Below are positions 13,895-32,511 of a stretch of 64,000 nucleotides of DNA, one piece after another. The stretch comes from Rutidosis leptorrhynchoides. Lineage: Eukaryota; Streptophyta; Magnoliopsida; Asterales; Asteraceae. The notes under the pieces are model-generated. The model did no database searches and was not told the DNA's origin. It saw nothing but the letters and a program-made list of their open reading frames with translations. The DNA lies in assembly GCF_046630445.1 (NCBI RefSeq), contig NC_092339.1:312603501-312667500 (forward strand). Reading direction: 5' to 3'. The number at the start of each line of letters is the position of its first letter. Position 1 is the first letter of the stretch. A program made the position numbers and the translations under genes.

Positions 13895-14971
13895 CTCTGT
13901 ATTATTTCAAGATATTATTAGTATACATAAAATATTACGACGGAGTGTTGTCCGAGTGATTTCAAAATAGTTTTTTTTGAATGAGTCAAAGCTAAGGAAA
14001 TTATGGGTTATAGCTATGGAGGTGATGGGTATGGTTCATGGGTATGCTCGTAAGGTCAATCTAGTGTTTATCATCTCCGTTGCATCTACGTACTTTCCTG
14101 CAATATTGAATCTCAATATTGATACGTTCGTGAATCCGAGGCCAACCTTGCACTTGTTAAATGACGTTATATGTATTTTTACTACGAAATACAGTATGGT
14201 GAGTTTCATTTGCTCCCTTTTATATATATTTTTGGGACTGAGAATACATGCGCTGTTTTTATAAATGTTTTACGAAATAGACACAAGTACTAAAACTAAT
14301 TCTACGTGGGTTTAAACCAGAAATATACCCTTAGCTTGGTAACATTAAACTACTTGTCTATGTACGGTAGGCGCGAATCCTAAAGATAGATCTATTGGGC
14401 CTGACAAACCCCATCCTGACTATGGGATGCTTTAGTACTTCGAGGTTATTTTAAACACACCTGATCTGGTGTACTTCAGAGGGTAAAAAATGAACGTTAA
14501 GGCTTGTTACCGGGTGCCTACAACTTATAGAATACTTTTATACACTTGCGAGTGTACATATATTTATAAACGGAAATCTTGTGGTCTATTAATATATTGA
14601 AATAATTGTTATGATAAACCTATGAACTCACCAACCTTTTGGTTGACACTTTAAAGCATGTTTATTCTCAGGTATTAAAGAAATCTTCCGGTATGCATTA
14701 GCTCATTTTAAGGATAATATTTGGAGTCATTCATGGCATATTTTGAAAGACGTTGCATTCGAGTCATTGAGTTCATCAAGATTATTATTAAGCCAATTAT
14801 AGTTGGATGTATTATGAAATGGTGTGCATGCCGTCAACTTTCGTTGTAAAGAAAGCTTGTCTTTTAAGAACGAATGTAATGTTTGTAAAATGTATCATAT
14901 AGAGGTCAAATACCTCGCGATGTAATCAACTATTGTGAATCGTTTATAATGTATATGAACGGGTCCTTTCA
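12705..14971 (+). repeat. Element A 3' LTR
   Basis: It starts TGTGACGACCC, ends TCCTTTCA and is followed by the target duplication AATAG. It is about 99% like the 5' LTR outside the 14 bp-unit array (13430-13730) and the AT array (about 13817-13890), which differ in copy number. Its last 300 bp form an inverted repeat with the start of the B 5' LTR at about 15395-15700. Confidence 0.9.
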
Positions 14972-15346
14972 AATAGATTATAGGATGTAGATTAGTACCC
15001 TGCAATACATAATTTACATATGCATATATAATACTAAAATCCCATAAGTTACGGAGGAATCTACGGAAGCTGTCAGGCAAAGGTAACAATAACAGATACG
15101 CTAAGATATGAATTTTGTCTATACACTATTCATGCAATCAATGCAGTAAGATGTGTCTAGACTAAGAATGATAAGCAAATGATTCCCTAAGGATGATAAG
15201 CAGGTAATTTTCGACACGAATGATAAGCAAAACTTTTGACATGAAGACACGGTCGAAGTCCAGACTCACTAATGCATCTTAACGACTATCAGTTAGACAT
15301 ACTAATGCAAGACCTGGTTCGCTAAGACCACCGCTCTGATACCAAC
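14972..15346 (-). mobile_element. Element B internal region, 5' part with PBS
   Basis: This is the continuation of B after the insertion of A. Near 15330-15344 the minus strand reads TGGTATCAGAGCGGTGG, the tRNA-Met PBS, and the 5' LTR follows immediately on that strand. The leader text matches the leader of A (8440-8700). Confidence 0.8.
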
Positions 15347-19302
<3,956 letters not shown>

Positions 19303-22201
19303 GTTGATACTTGTGATAAGCCACCACCTATTTGTGAAATTCCGATGGTTAGGGAATTCGAAGACGTTTTTCTGGACGAGTTACAGGGTGTTCCGGCGGA
19401 AAGACAAGTTGAATTTCGCATTGAGTTGGTTCCGGGAGCTACTTCCATTGCTAAAACTCCTTATCGTTTAGCAACGACGAAAATGCAAGAGTTGTTAAAT
19501 CAAACCCAAGAGTTGCTCGAGAAGGGTTTTATTCGACCGAATGCTTCGCCATGGGGCGCTCCGGTTTTATTTGTGAAGAAGAAGGATGGTAGCATGCGAA
19601 TGTGCATCGATTACCGGGAGTTGAATAAGGTGACGATCAAGAATCGTTATCCATTGCCTCGGATTGACGATTTGTTTGACCAACTCCAAGGTGCGACGTA
19701 TTTCTCTAAGATCGACCTACGGTCCGGCTATCACCAAATGCGGGTCCGTGAGGAAGATATTGAGAAAATGGCCTTTTGAACACATTATGGGCATTTTGAG
19801 TTCGTAGTTATGCCTTTTGGTCTTACGAATGCACCGGCGGCATTCATGGAACTTATGAACCGAGTGTGCCAACCTATGCTGGACAAGTCGATAATTGTGT
19901 TCATTGATGACATACTTGTTTATTCAAAGAGTATGAACGAACATGAACGTCATTTGCGTGAAGTATTGAAGACGTTACGAAAGGAGAAGTTGTATGCTAA
20001 GTTCTCCAAATGTGAATTTTGGCTAAGGAAATTTCAATTCCTTGGTCATATTGTGAACAAGGAGGGTATTCAAGTGGATCCGGGGAAAATAGAGATGATG
20101 AAGAGTTGGAGACAACCGACTACGCGTACGGAAATCCGAAGTTTTCTCGGATTAGCCGGTTATTATCGTCGGTTTATCCAAGACTTTTCTAAAATCGCTT
20201 CTCCATTGATGAAGTTGACCAGGAAGAATGTGAGATTTATGTGGGAGAACGAGCAAGAAATTGCTTTTCAATTGTTAAAAGAGAAGTTGTGTCAAGCTCC
20301 GGTGTTAGTTTTGCCGGAAGGTGTGGAAGACATGATGGTTTATTGTGATGCTTTGCTAAATGGACTCGGGTGTGTTCTAATGCAAAGAGGTAAAGTCATC
20401 GCTTATGCCTCTCGACAATTAAAGGAACACGAGACGAGATATCTGACTCATGATCTTGAGTTGGCGGCGGTTGTGCATGCGTTGAAAATTTGGCGCCATT
20501 ACTTGTACGGTGTCAAGTGTACGATTTATTCGGATCATAAGAGTTTGAAACACCTCTTTAATCAACGAGATTTGAATTATCGTCAACGTAGGTGGATGGA
20601 TGTGGTGAAAGATTATAATTGTGAAATACTTTATCATCCGGGCAAGGCGAATGTGGTCGCGGATGCGTTAAGTCGAAAGAGTCATCACCCGGCGTTACGA
20701 TTGGGATTGTTACGTATGATTATTACTAACGATTTTCTTGAAAAACTCGGCGTGATTCAAATAGAGGCTTACGTTCACAACAAGCATGCAAAGCGAATTG
20801 TGGGACAATCGGAGTTCATTACTATGGGTTCGCGTGGTTTGTTGTCTTTTCAAGGAAGAGTGTGGGTGCCTAAGATGGGTGATTACCGACAAGTGCTACT
20901 CGATGAAGCACATAAGTCAAAGTATTCCATTCATCCGGGCGCGACGAAAATGTATCTTGATTTAAGGAAAGATTATTGGTGGCCGGGCACGAAACTTGAT
21001 GTTGTGAAGTATGTTGAGCAATGCGTCACGTGTTTGCAAGTTAAAGCCGTGCACCAAAAGCCGTATGGTAAGTTACAACCGTTAGAAATCCCGAAATGGA
21101 AATGGGAGCACATTACCATGGATTTCATCACAAAGTTACCTAAAACGGCGAGAACCCAATTTGATTCGATTTGGGTTATAGTAGATCGATTGACGAAAAG
21201 CGCTTTGTTTCTTCCCATTAAGGAAGCGATATCGTCGGAGACCTTGGCTAAGTTGTTTATCAAGGAAGTCATCTCTCGACACGGCGTTCCTATATCGATT
21301 GTTTCGGATCGAGATACTCGTTTTACATCTCGATTTTGGGAAAAGTTTCATGAGGATATAGGTACACAATTGAAATTGAGCACGGCGTATCATCCTCAAA
21401 CGGACGGTCAAACCAAACGTACGAATCAAACTTTGGAAGATATGTTACGTGCGTGCAATATCAATTTTAGTGGTAGTTGGGACGAGCACTTACCTTTGGT
21501 GGAATTCTCGTATAATAATGGTTATCATACTAGTATCGGGATGCCACCTTATGAGATGCTTTATGGGCGTAGGTGTCGAACCCCGATTTGTTGGGGTGAA
21601 GTAGGATAAAAGGAAATCGGGAGTACCGATTTGGTTTTAGAGATGAATAGCAAGATTGATGTGATTCGAGAGCATTTGAAAAAGGCTCAAGATAGGCAAA
21701 AATCTTATGCCGATAAACGTAGACGAACGATCGAATTTCAAGAAGGTGACATGGTGATGCTCAAAGTTTTGCCATGGAAAGGTATTATTCGATTTCGAAA
21801 ACGGGGAAAGTTAGCTCCTCGGTTTATTGGACCATTTAAGGTTTTAGCTCGTGTTGGTGAAGTCGCGTACCATTTAGAATTACCCGAAGAGCTTGCGGGG
21901 ATCCATAATACATTTCATGTTTCCCACCTCCGTAAGTGTCTTGCGGATGATTCATCTTAGGTGCCATTAGACGAGATTGAGCTAAATAATAAGTTAGAGT
22001 ATATCGAGGAACCGATTGCCATACTTGATGAGAAAGTCAAAAGATGGAGACATAAAGAGGTAAGGACTTTTAAGGTTCAATGGCGTCGTAGTAAGGGTTC
22101 GGAGTTCACTTGGGAGCCCGAAGAGTTTGTGTTGGTTTATCTTCCGGCTTGTCATGCGGCTTGGATCGCGAGGACGCGCTCCGATTCAAGTGGGGGAGAG
22201 T

Positions 22202-22206
<5 letters not shown>
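19303..22206 (+). mobile_element. Element C: Ty3/gypsy chromovirus pol, 5' end missing
   Basis: Part of a Tekay-like polyprotein: the end of the protease-RT linker, RT ([20 protein letters not shown], then [10 protein letters not shown]), RNase H (about 20330-20680), integrase with zinc-binding and DDE regions (about 20880-21600), and a chromodomain-like tail (about 22025-22130). The part upstream of 19303, including gag and the 5' LTR, lies beyond element B and off the window. The copy is broken, with a few breaks. The PPT (AAGTGGGGGAGAG) ends at 22200. Confidence 0.9.
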
Positions 22207-24390
<2,184 letters not shown>

Positions 24391-26742
24391 AATATCCTTC
24401 TACCTTCTCAACAAAAATTACACATACTCCCTCAAGGACTTTGGTGAAATAAAGGGAGTTCCATCAGTGGGTGATGAATTCTACAGCCGGTATCATGACC
24501 TAAGTAATCTTCCAAATTTTCTAGCAAATGAAGAGGAAGTTCTTAACCTGTTGTGTAAAGAAGAAGCTCCATGAGAAGAGATTTCCATAAAAGGTGTGTT
24601 GAGAAGACATCTAAAGTCCAAATATGATCTATGGAGTAGTGTGATCAGTTTCAACGTGTACTGTAAAGGAGAAAATCATGCCAATATTCATGCCACTCAG
24701 CTTGCCTTGCTATTGTATCTAGAAAAGAAGAAATCCGTCAACATGGCATTTCTCATGGCTTCAAGAATGAGCAATCTTTTCATGAAACCACTCGAAGTCT
24801 TCCCTACGGAATGCACCTCAACAGAATGTTTGATCATCTTGAAATTACTCACCCCAATTTTCGTCAACCCACTCTTGATCCCATTAAAAAGGGAGGACTC
24901 TCTAAAACTCCATCTTCAAAAAAGAGGAAGAATGATGATGAAGCAGGCCCGAGTGAATCAAGCAGAAGGGTAATTGAAATCTCTGACAGTGATGAGGAAG
25001 CACCAGCTGATCCCATAAGCAACTTGGATGTTGGTGGAAAACTTAATCACATTTACAACAATCAAATCAAGAGCACAAAGAAACAATCCAAGGTGAAGAA
25101 GCTTTTGAAGGGAATGTTGAGGTCACTCACATGTGGACCTAGTGGAAATGCTAATTCTGAAAGTGATTGAGAAACTTGATTCGTGTCAAAAACATGTTTA
25201 AATTATGTTTGTAACTCGTACTACTTTTATTTGAACATTATCATGAATGTATTATATTTCGTGTTTGAACCATGCTCACAGACCTTACACGGTCGAACCA
25301 CGATAGATCGTGATGTCAACCGCAGTTCCTCTGACATTTATTTTGCTATTTTCAATAAATGTGGAACAAGTTCCAATTAATGCTATTTCTCTGCATACAA
25401 TGACCAAATGCAATTATAATTAATTGTGATTGGAAACTCTTGAATGAATCAATCTCCCAAAATTGTGAAATGTCATTTATTTCTCTACCACTTTTAAAGA
25501 AAGGTTACCAAAGATCTTTATGCACCCAAAGCAATGAGTTCCTCTAAACCATTTCTATTCTCCAACTCTAAGCATCATTTAAATTTGAAAGTCTCTAGGG
25601 TCTTCAATAAAACCTCAAATGACATGAAGAAAACATCTTGTAATGACTGAAGACTCATACAAGAAGAATGTGAAGTATTCTTCTATGACTAGTCTACTAC
25701 TCAAAAGGAGTTTATTAAAGTAGGATGAGAGTCATTTCTCATGCTTGAGACTCATGTCTTTCCCTCACTTGTCAAAGAATTCTACTCAAACTTTGAATTC
25801 ACATCTCGCATTTTAAAATTCAAGATGTTTGATTAAGAATATCTCTTTACACTCAAACAATTCAGGAAGATCCTCAAAGTGCCATCTCGAGGAGTTGAAT
25901 TCTATACCACTCAAAATCGTATACAAGTGCTACCTCGTTTCATTCCACGAAGGGCACTCACTTCTCTCTTTCTCAATCTGAATCTTAAACTAAGTACACT
26001 TTGTCAAGAGGGCCTTCTTAATAGTGATGTTCGGATTGAATATGAGTCATGGAAGGCATTCATTCGTCACAACATCTTCTTCCGTAAAGATAATGACGAC
26101 CATTTATCCGTGACTGAACTAGGACTTATGTGGTGTCTAAAGCAGTCAATACCGATCAACATTGCCTTCCTAATGGCTTCCCGAATGAATGATCTGAAGC
26201 AAGATCCATCACAACCACTTCTATATGGGGCACGTCTCACATGCATCTTCAAGTATCTTGATCTTCTTGTCAACTTCTCCTCTTCATATGGTACCCCTAA
26301 TAACTCACACAACGCGATGTCTTGAACAACCTAAAATCATGCAAATGAAGCACATTGCAGGTGCTACATTCATGATTTTTTGTTATCTCATGTGAGACAC
26401 TTTGCGTGTTGTCTGCTTTATGTTGTTTTGAATAAGAGCATTTGCTCTATGTGTGCTTCTTTATTTGTTCTTATCATGTTTGATGCTTGTACGTGCACTT
26501 TCCCTTAAGGAATGAATAAAGATTTGTGTGTTTTATGTGTTGTGGTTGTTATTTATTTTCCACCATGTACGATTCAAGGGGAAGCATTTGTCTTAGGGTG
26601 AGCTTAGTTCTAGGGGGAGCTAACCTTTTTGATTCAACAAAAAGGGGAGAAAGTTAGATAAGTGATGTTAACACTTATATCTATTTATATATAAATGTCC
26701 ACCATCACTTATGTGTTTGTCATCATCAAAAAAAGGGGAGAA
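24391..26742 (+). mobile_element. Element D1: 3' internal region of SIRE-like copia with two accessory ORF remnants
   Basis: Two related open stretches lie in tandem, about 24400-25170 and about 25540-26325. Both show the pattern of the putative plant transposon domain (PF20167-like, my recognition): a region like YSLKDFGEIKGVPSVGDEFY / FRKILKVPSRGVEFY and later NIAFLMASRM, each near a YG and a hydrophobic helix. They sit between the expected end of pol and the 3' LTR, where SIRE elements carry an envelope-like ORF. Both copies are broken. GGGGAGCT and AAAAAGGGGAGAA runs (26615-26742) are PPT-like. The left end is cut by insertion of C. Confidence 0.6.
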
Positions 26743-28972
26743 TGTTAGGGGAGAATGTGGGTTAACATGGGATTATGCTTAATGACTATACTAACTTAAC
26801 CCATAACAATAAGTGTTTTGATGATGACATATGCACATAGCTAAAGGTGATGGTAGACATATTGACATAAATAAACAAGTTCACTAATCTACATTTGCTC
26901 TAGCAAAAGGCCAAAACCAATAAGAGCTTAAAATAGAAATTGAGGTACACGGCTAGAGCCACGATCGACCGCAGGTCAGACCGTGGAGACTTGCACCCAG
27001 ATTTATGAAATCTGGGTTGCACGGTTGACTCCACGGCTGACCGTGGATCGATCGCAGAAACCTACTGTTCGAATTTTGATCAAAAAATGTTTGACCACTT
27101 CCGGGCATCTATAATTTATGAAACCTGTTCAAACATGCTTAGGATAGTTGCCTCCTTCATTCCCAGAGGAGCTTTGATCACTAAAACACTAATCTTGGTT
27201 AATCAAGCCTAATGACACCTTAATGACGATTAAGACTTGATTTAGGATAACACATAAGTGTTATGGGAAAACATCTACATCTAAAATGCATCTAGACATA
27301 CTTAGGATGGTCACCAAGTCCCAACCAAGAGTTGCTCCTTCCTTGTACATGTGTTGGATATTAGTGTATGCTTATACATTAATCTTGCAAATTCCACTTT
27401 GCAAGTTAAACTTACATAGCCTTAGTTTAATGTTATGTTATCACTATATGCTTAATTTTAAGATTACTTAGTGATTTCTTGCTAGTCATTACATGAATAT
27501 TACTTGACTACTTGCTATTAATACATGTGTATTATTTGACTATGTGTTACGTGCTAAATGATGAGTAGTTAATTAATATGTATATGTATCAATCTTGTCT
27601 TGCTATTTGTTACATGTTGGAACTAGTATTTGGACTACTTCAATACATGCTTGTGTTACTTGGATAATACTTAAAATGTCATAATCTAGTAAACTTAAAA
27701 GACAATGAAACAATAACACACATAGGTTTGCTTAAATCTAAAATTAAGTTTATGAATAGGTTTAAACTTGATTAAATTGATGTCTTGCAACATGATTAAT
27801 TGTTATTACTTGCTTAATTTGTCAAGACATCATTAATACATTAATTAATTACAAACAAGTTCAAATTTGAATACTAGCATGCTTTGTGATTAAAGTAGGT
27901 TTGTGTTATCAATGACATGTTGACCAACCAATAGAGATTTAGTAAATGTGTTAATTACAAATAAAGGATTATGACAAAACTGAGATTGCCTCAAATGATT
28001 ATCATGACTTGTATCTAAGAATGTTAGACTTTCCACTTTGAGCATGATAAGTTACTATCAAGGCAATACATCCAAGGTAAATGGACATTTAATGCATATA
28101 GTACTTGTATAGGATGTTGGGTATATTTTGCACTTGTTAAATGAAGTAAAGTGTCCAAAGAGTGAAGTCTAAAACTGATTGAAACGGCTAGACAATGGAT
28201 ATGTGTTTTGGAATGGACCGTGTGCGGTCGACCCACGGTCGACCGTGGTCTAAGCTGCATAAGTGGCTGACTTTTTTATCTCTCCATATAAATAACAACG
28301 CTTGGAGAACTTTGAAGACTTGGACCTCTTGCATGCTACAACTCAAAATCATCAGAGAATCACAAGAACATAACACTTCTACATATGTTTGTGATTAGCA
28401 AGAGAAGTTTTATAATCTTATATATTATAAAAGGGGTCTTTGTAAACTTACTTTCAAATTCTAATCTTTGTGAGTTTACATAGTGTTGTATTAATCCTTA
28501 AAATTGTCTTAGGATTGTCATCACTGAAAAAGGGAGATTCTTTGTACTTTATAATTAGAAGCATATGCTAGCTTAGCTATCATCTTCCTTAAAGGGAACT
28601 AGAAAGTTGATTAATCTCATTGGGGATTAATACTTGTCCAATGTGAAGACAAGTTGATCTAAGTTGGAGGTAATCCTACAAAGGGATAGAAGGATTAGGT
28701 TTGTTGTCTAAGGAGTAGTACAAGGCTTGTAAATTGGATCTCCACTGGATTAGTGAATCGGGGAGTGGATTAAGGTAGATTAGTTAACATCCACCCGAAC
28801 TACTATAAATCCTTGTGTTTATGTTCATTACTTTACATTCCACATTATTACAAACATAAACACACCACACATTGGTTTAAGTTGATTAAGGTGATCAAGT
28901 ATTGTTCAAATCTTATTGATCATTGAAAAAGTTTTAAAAATCGTATTAAGTAACGATTCACCCCCTCTAGTT
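26743..28972 (+). repeat. Element D1 3' LTR (SIRE-like)
   Basis: It begins TGTTAGGGGAGAATG directly after a PPT-like AAAAAAAGGGGAGAA. Near the end is ATTCACCCCCTCTAG, which I associate with the U5 end of SIRE/Maximus LTRs. The exact right end and TSD are unclear. It contains several GGTCGACC-type palindromes (about 26955-27055 and 28222-28248) and the hairpin at 26993-27022. Small open frames within it (for example 28195-28398) have no support. Confidence 0.6.
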
Positions 28973-28973
28973 A

Positions 28974-29330
28974 CTTATGTTATCCTTAATCAAGGTTTAA
29001 TCATCATTAAGGTGTCATTAGATGTGATTAACCAAGATTAGCGTTCTAGTGACCAAAACTCTTTTGAATATGAATTAGGCAACTATTCTAAGCATGTTTA
29101 AACAAGTTTCATAAATTATAGAATCCCTGAAGTGGTCAAACTAAATTTGTAGAAAGATCGAACACAACCTTCTACGGTCGACCCACGGTTAACCATGCAG
29201 TCGACCGTGCACTCCTGGTTTCACAAACCAGGGTGCAGGGTTCCATGGTCTGACATGCGATCGATCGTGGACCGAACCGTGAAGCTTATGTTTTCATTCT
29301 AAGCTTTATTTGGTTTTGGTGTTTTCATTC
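28974..29330 (-). repeat. Element D2: SIRE-like LTR fragment, inner part
   Basis: The minus strand is clearly related to 26900-27260 of the D1 LTR, in the opposite orientation and noticeably diverged. It includes the same GTCGAC modules and an equivalent hairpin (29204-29238). It continues at 36575-36651 beyond element E, showing that E inserted into this LTR. Confidence 0.7.
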
Positions 29331-30875
29331 TAATTGTGGTAAGTGTTTGATGACTAAATTTATGCACTATATAAAGAAGAATTAGTTGTCATTTGATCCA
29401 CTTTATATACATATGAAATTAGTTTCTTACTAAGAAAGAAAGAGAGCTTTAGTAAGTTTAGAATATAGACTTCACGAATGTAATTTACTTGCATACAAAA
29501 GTCATATTACAAGTATATTTTCTTCAATGATTACAAGTAAGATGTGTATTTAGTACAAGTAAAGAATGCTTGAATTACAACTATAAGAAGCATGGAAGAA
29601 TGGTATAAACAAAGGAAAGAGTACTAGTTAAAGAGTACAAGTAAAGAATGTTGTGTTACAAGTAGATGGTGCTAGTGACAACCCAAAGTGAGTCTCGTGT
29701 TATTTATGAAAACTAAAATATATGCTATTATTGTGTTAATTGATATTTGATTGGATACGAGCTATGTACATTTATTATGAGATATTATTTTGATTATAAT
29801 AATAAATTATTGGGATAGTGGATAGAGGCTAAATACATAGATCACTAATATTATTATTATCTTTAATATTAATATGAAACCTACGTATTTGTTATAATTA
29901 CCCATATGCGTGACAAAGTCACACCCGTGTAGGTTTTTACACGTGTGTGATTGAGAACTCTCACGTGTTCGAGGTTTGGTAGGTTTCTCCGTATTCTATG
30001 TTTGATTGATGTTGGATTGCTCAATATTGAGTCTGACTTGGAAATATCTTGTTCTCAGGTGACCAGGAGAACGTGAAGACTCAGTAATATTAGATCTTTG
30101 AGTTTTGCAGGTAATCGGTGAGTGGGATTATCTCGGGTGTAGCATAGAGTAGCTTGTTGTGCTACATCGTTATATTGTTGTTTAATTGCCATGTTATAGT
30201 TGTAATGTTACCATGTTGTGTTGATACTAGTTGAATGTGCAATGTTGATAGAACCTCGACCTATAAGGTTCTGTTGTGTTGATCGAACCTCGACTTGTTA
30301 GGTTCCGCTCATGAGGGATCTCGACTTGTTAGATCTTACTCAAGGAGGTCAATCTCGATCTGTTAGGTTGGGTCCAGTTGGCTACTGTTTGTTAAGTATA
30401 GTGTTGAATGACGCATCGCCTGCGTGTAGAAGACTATACTGGGGATTCAGTAATAAGGACTTAATGGTAGACTCTAGCCCGATCAGCTAGTAGTCGTGTG
30501 CCAGGCCAGGCCGCCGTTCCTCCAACTAGAGCAAAGTTGTAATTGTTGTTGTTTTTATACGAGTTGATACTGTATGCTATATTTGTAGATAGTTCCATTC
30601 ACTTAGCTTCGGCTAACCCATCTCCTCCTCCCTTGCAGGTTTTGGATCTTAATGGGTTTGGGATGGGAGTGGATGTTTTGAAGATATGTTTGACAAAACG
30701 AAACTCTGATGTCGAAGCTTGTGTATCTATGTAAAATGTAGTTTAACGTAACGCTGGTCGTTTGTAATAATATGACTTAATAGATTTGCAGTAATCACGA
30801 TTTAAGTATGTTTAAGGGTATTTTCATAATCAAGACTTCCACTGTATGTATTAATTTTTTTTTTAGGGTGTTAAA
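29331..30875 (+). repeat. Element E 5' LTR (incomplete)
   Basis: It matches 35030-36574 at about 97% by eye and ends AGGGTGTTAAA, then the PBS. It contains a degenerate tandem array built on GAACCTCGACTTGTTAGGTT (about 30245-30370). The open frame at 30543-30734 recurs in the other LTR and is not considered a gene. Confidence 0.85.
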
Positions 30876-31038
30876 ACTTGGTATCAGAGCATAGGTTTGG
30901 CCGCATGTACATTATGTTGAATGTCATGTTCCCAAACCTAGTATTATGTCAAACATATCTGAGGGGACAAGTTAAGTGAATATAGGGATTACGTGCGTTA
31001 CTTGATAGGTACTAACCAGTTTTCCACTAAGCGTTTGT

Positions 31039-32460
31039 GTGAGATGTTGTGGTAGTGAAGTTATGGCAGATGATGTAGGAAACGCAACTAGCCCCGATGC
31101 CTCCGGAACATTCAGAGCCCCAAATGAAGATGAGTATGTGCCAGAAGAGAATTCGCAGGAACAAATTTTAGATTTAGAGAGTCGGTTACAAGAAGCCCTA
31201 GATCAGATTAAGGAATTAGAACAACCTCAGGTACCATTAAATCTGGGTGTCAGTGTTCCAAGTCAAAATGTTCCAGCTTTATCAGGTGGGTACCCCGCTC
31301 CACCTAATATGTATCAGCAAACGGGGAGTACTTTTCAACAACCGTGGTTGCCATCTCAGTATAACCAGCAGTTTCCCAACCCGATGATGTATTTGTATCA
31401 GATGCCGATGTATGAGCCCAAAAGGAAGTGCACTTATAAACAGTTTCTGGGTTGCCAACCTCCATCGTATACGGGAAATTCGAATCCATCAGAGACATTA
31501 AATTGGCTTAGAGAGGTAGATCGAGCTCTAGATGCCTGTCAGTGTGAACCAGAGTTACGAGTGTTGTATGAAAGTCGGCTTTTTAAAGGTCAGGCTATGA
31601 GTTGGTGGGATTCTATTACAGGTCATTTATCAAAAGAACAACTGAGTCAGATTTCATGGGAGCAATTTAGTGCAAAGGTTCGCGAGCAATATTGTTCCGA
31701 TTATGATATGGAAAGAATGAAAACAGAGTTTCTTGGGATGAGAATGACCGATGAAATGTCGATTGATGATGTGATCAGAGAATTTAATGACAAGTTGAGA
31801 ATTGTACAACAGTGGGTTCCGACTGAGAAGGATCGAGTTCAGCATTTTGTAAGAATTATAAAACCAGAGTACATATCAATTGCTAGATTTTCATCGTCAC
31901 TGTCACAAGCATTCGAGATGGCTAAAGGGACTGAAGGTGATGTGAGAGCTGCTAGAAACAGTATGGTACGATATTTTGTGCCGTCACAAAATCAGGAGGT
32001 AAGTCAAATGAGTAAAAAGTCAAAGAAATCAGTTGGATCAAATCAGAAAGGGAAGTCAGAGCAGAGTGGATCAGCATCAAGTCAGAATTCATGGTGCTAT
32101 AGTTGTAGAGCGTCTCATAATGGCCCGTGTTCAAGTTTAACCAAACGATGTTTAAGATGCGGGATAGTGGGGCATGATATACAAATGTATTCATTTAAGG
32201 AAAACGTGTGTTGGAAATGTCACCAAATGGGGCATAGGTCAAGTCAATGTTCGATGGGAAGAGGAGCGAGTTCTGGGGCAGGGCCAGGGGCACAGCCAGT
32301 GTCAGTGGGAGGATCTTCGGCTTCTTCGATAGGACAAAAAAGAAAAGCTGAGGCGAGAGCTTATCAAATGATTGCTGATGAGGATGCTGCTTATAACGTA
32401 AATACTGGTACATTTAGAATAACCTTGTTGTTACATTTAAATTCTATTATGCATGCTTTA
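31039..32460 (+). CDS. gag of element E (fossil)
   Basis: This encodes a Ty3/gypsy Gag: a coiled-coil-prone N-terminus (ENSQEQILDLESRLQEALDQ), a Pro/Gln-rich linker, the retrotransposon gag core (about residues 140-290, with ETLNWLREVDRAL and AMSWWDSI), a basic Ser/Lys/Gln-rich stretch, and two zinc-knuckle regions (about residues 350-400: CYSCRASHNGPC, CLRCGIVGHD, CWKCHQMGHRSSQC). It belongs to a broken element whose enzyme genes are gone. Tekay-like affinity is inferred from the PBS, PPT and Gag layout. Confidence 0.85.
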
Positions 32461-32511
32461 TAGATAGTGTAGTCTGATTATGCTAGATTGCTTAGCTAAA
32501 GTGTTGGTTGT

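Larger units (their letters stand above)
6164..14971 (+). mobile_element. Element A: whole non-autonomous LTR retrotransposon
   Basis: This element is complete in structure: 5' LTR, tRNA-Met-type PBS, internal DNA, PPT-like stretch, 3' LTR, flanked by the 5 bp duplication AATAG (6159-6163 and 14972-14976). It lies inside element B in the opposite orientation. No pol is present, so it would need enzymes from a relative such as a Tekay-like element (compare H). The LTRs differ at about 1% of sites by eye outside simple repeats, suggesting an age of a few hundred thousand years at a commonly used plant rate of about 1.3e-8 per site per year. Confidence 0.9.

Noticed and set aside
28195-28398. 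Overlapping small frames on both strands in the D1 LTR
   Set aside because: They follow the palindromic GTCGAC block, which opens frames on both strands by symmetry.
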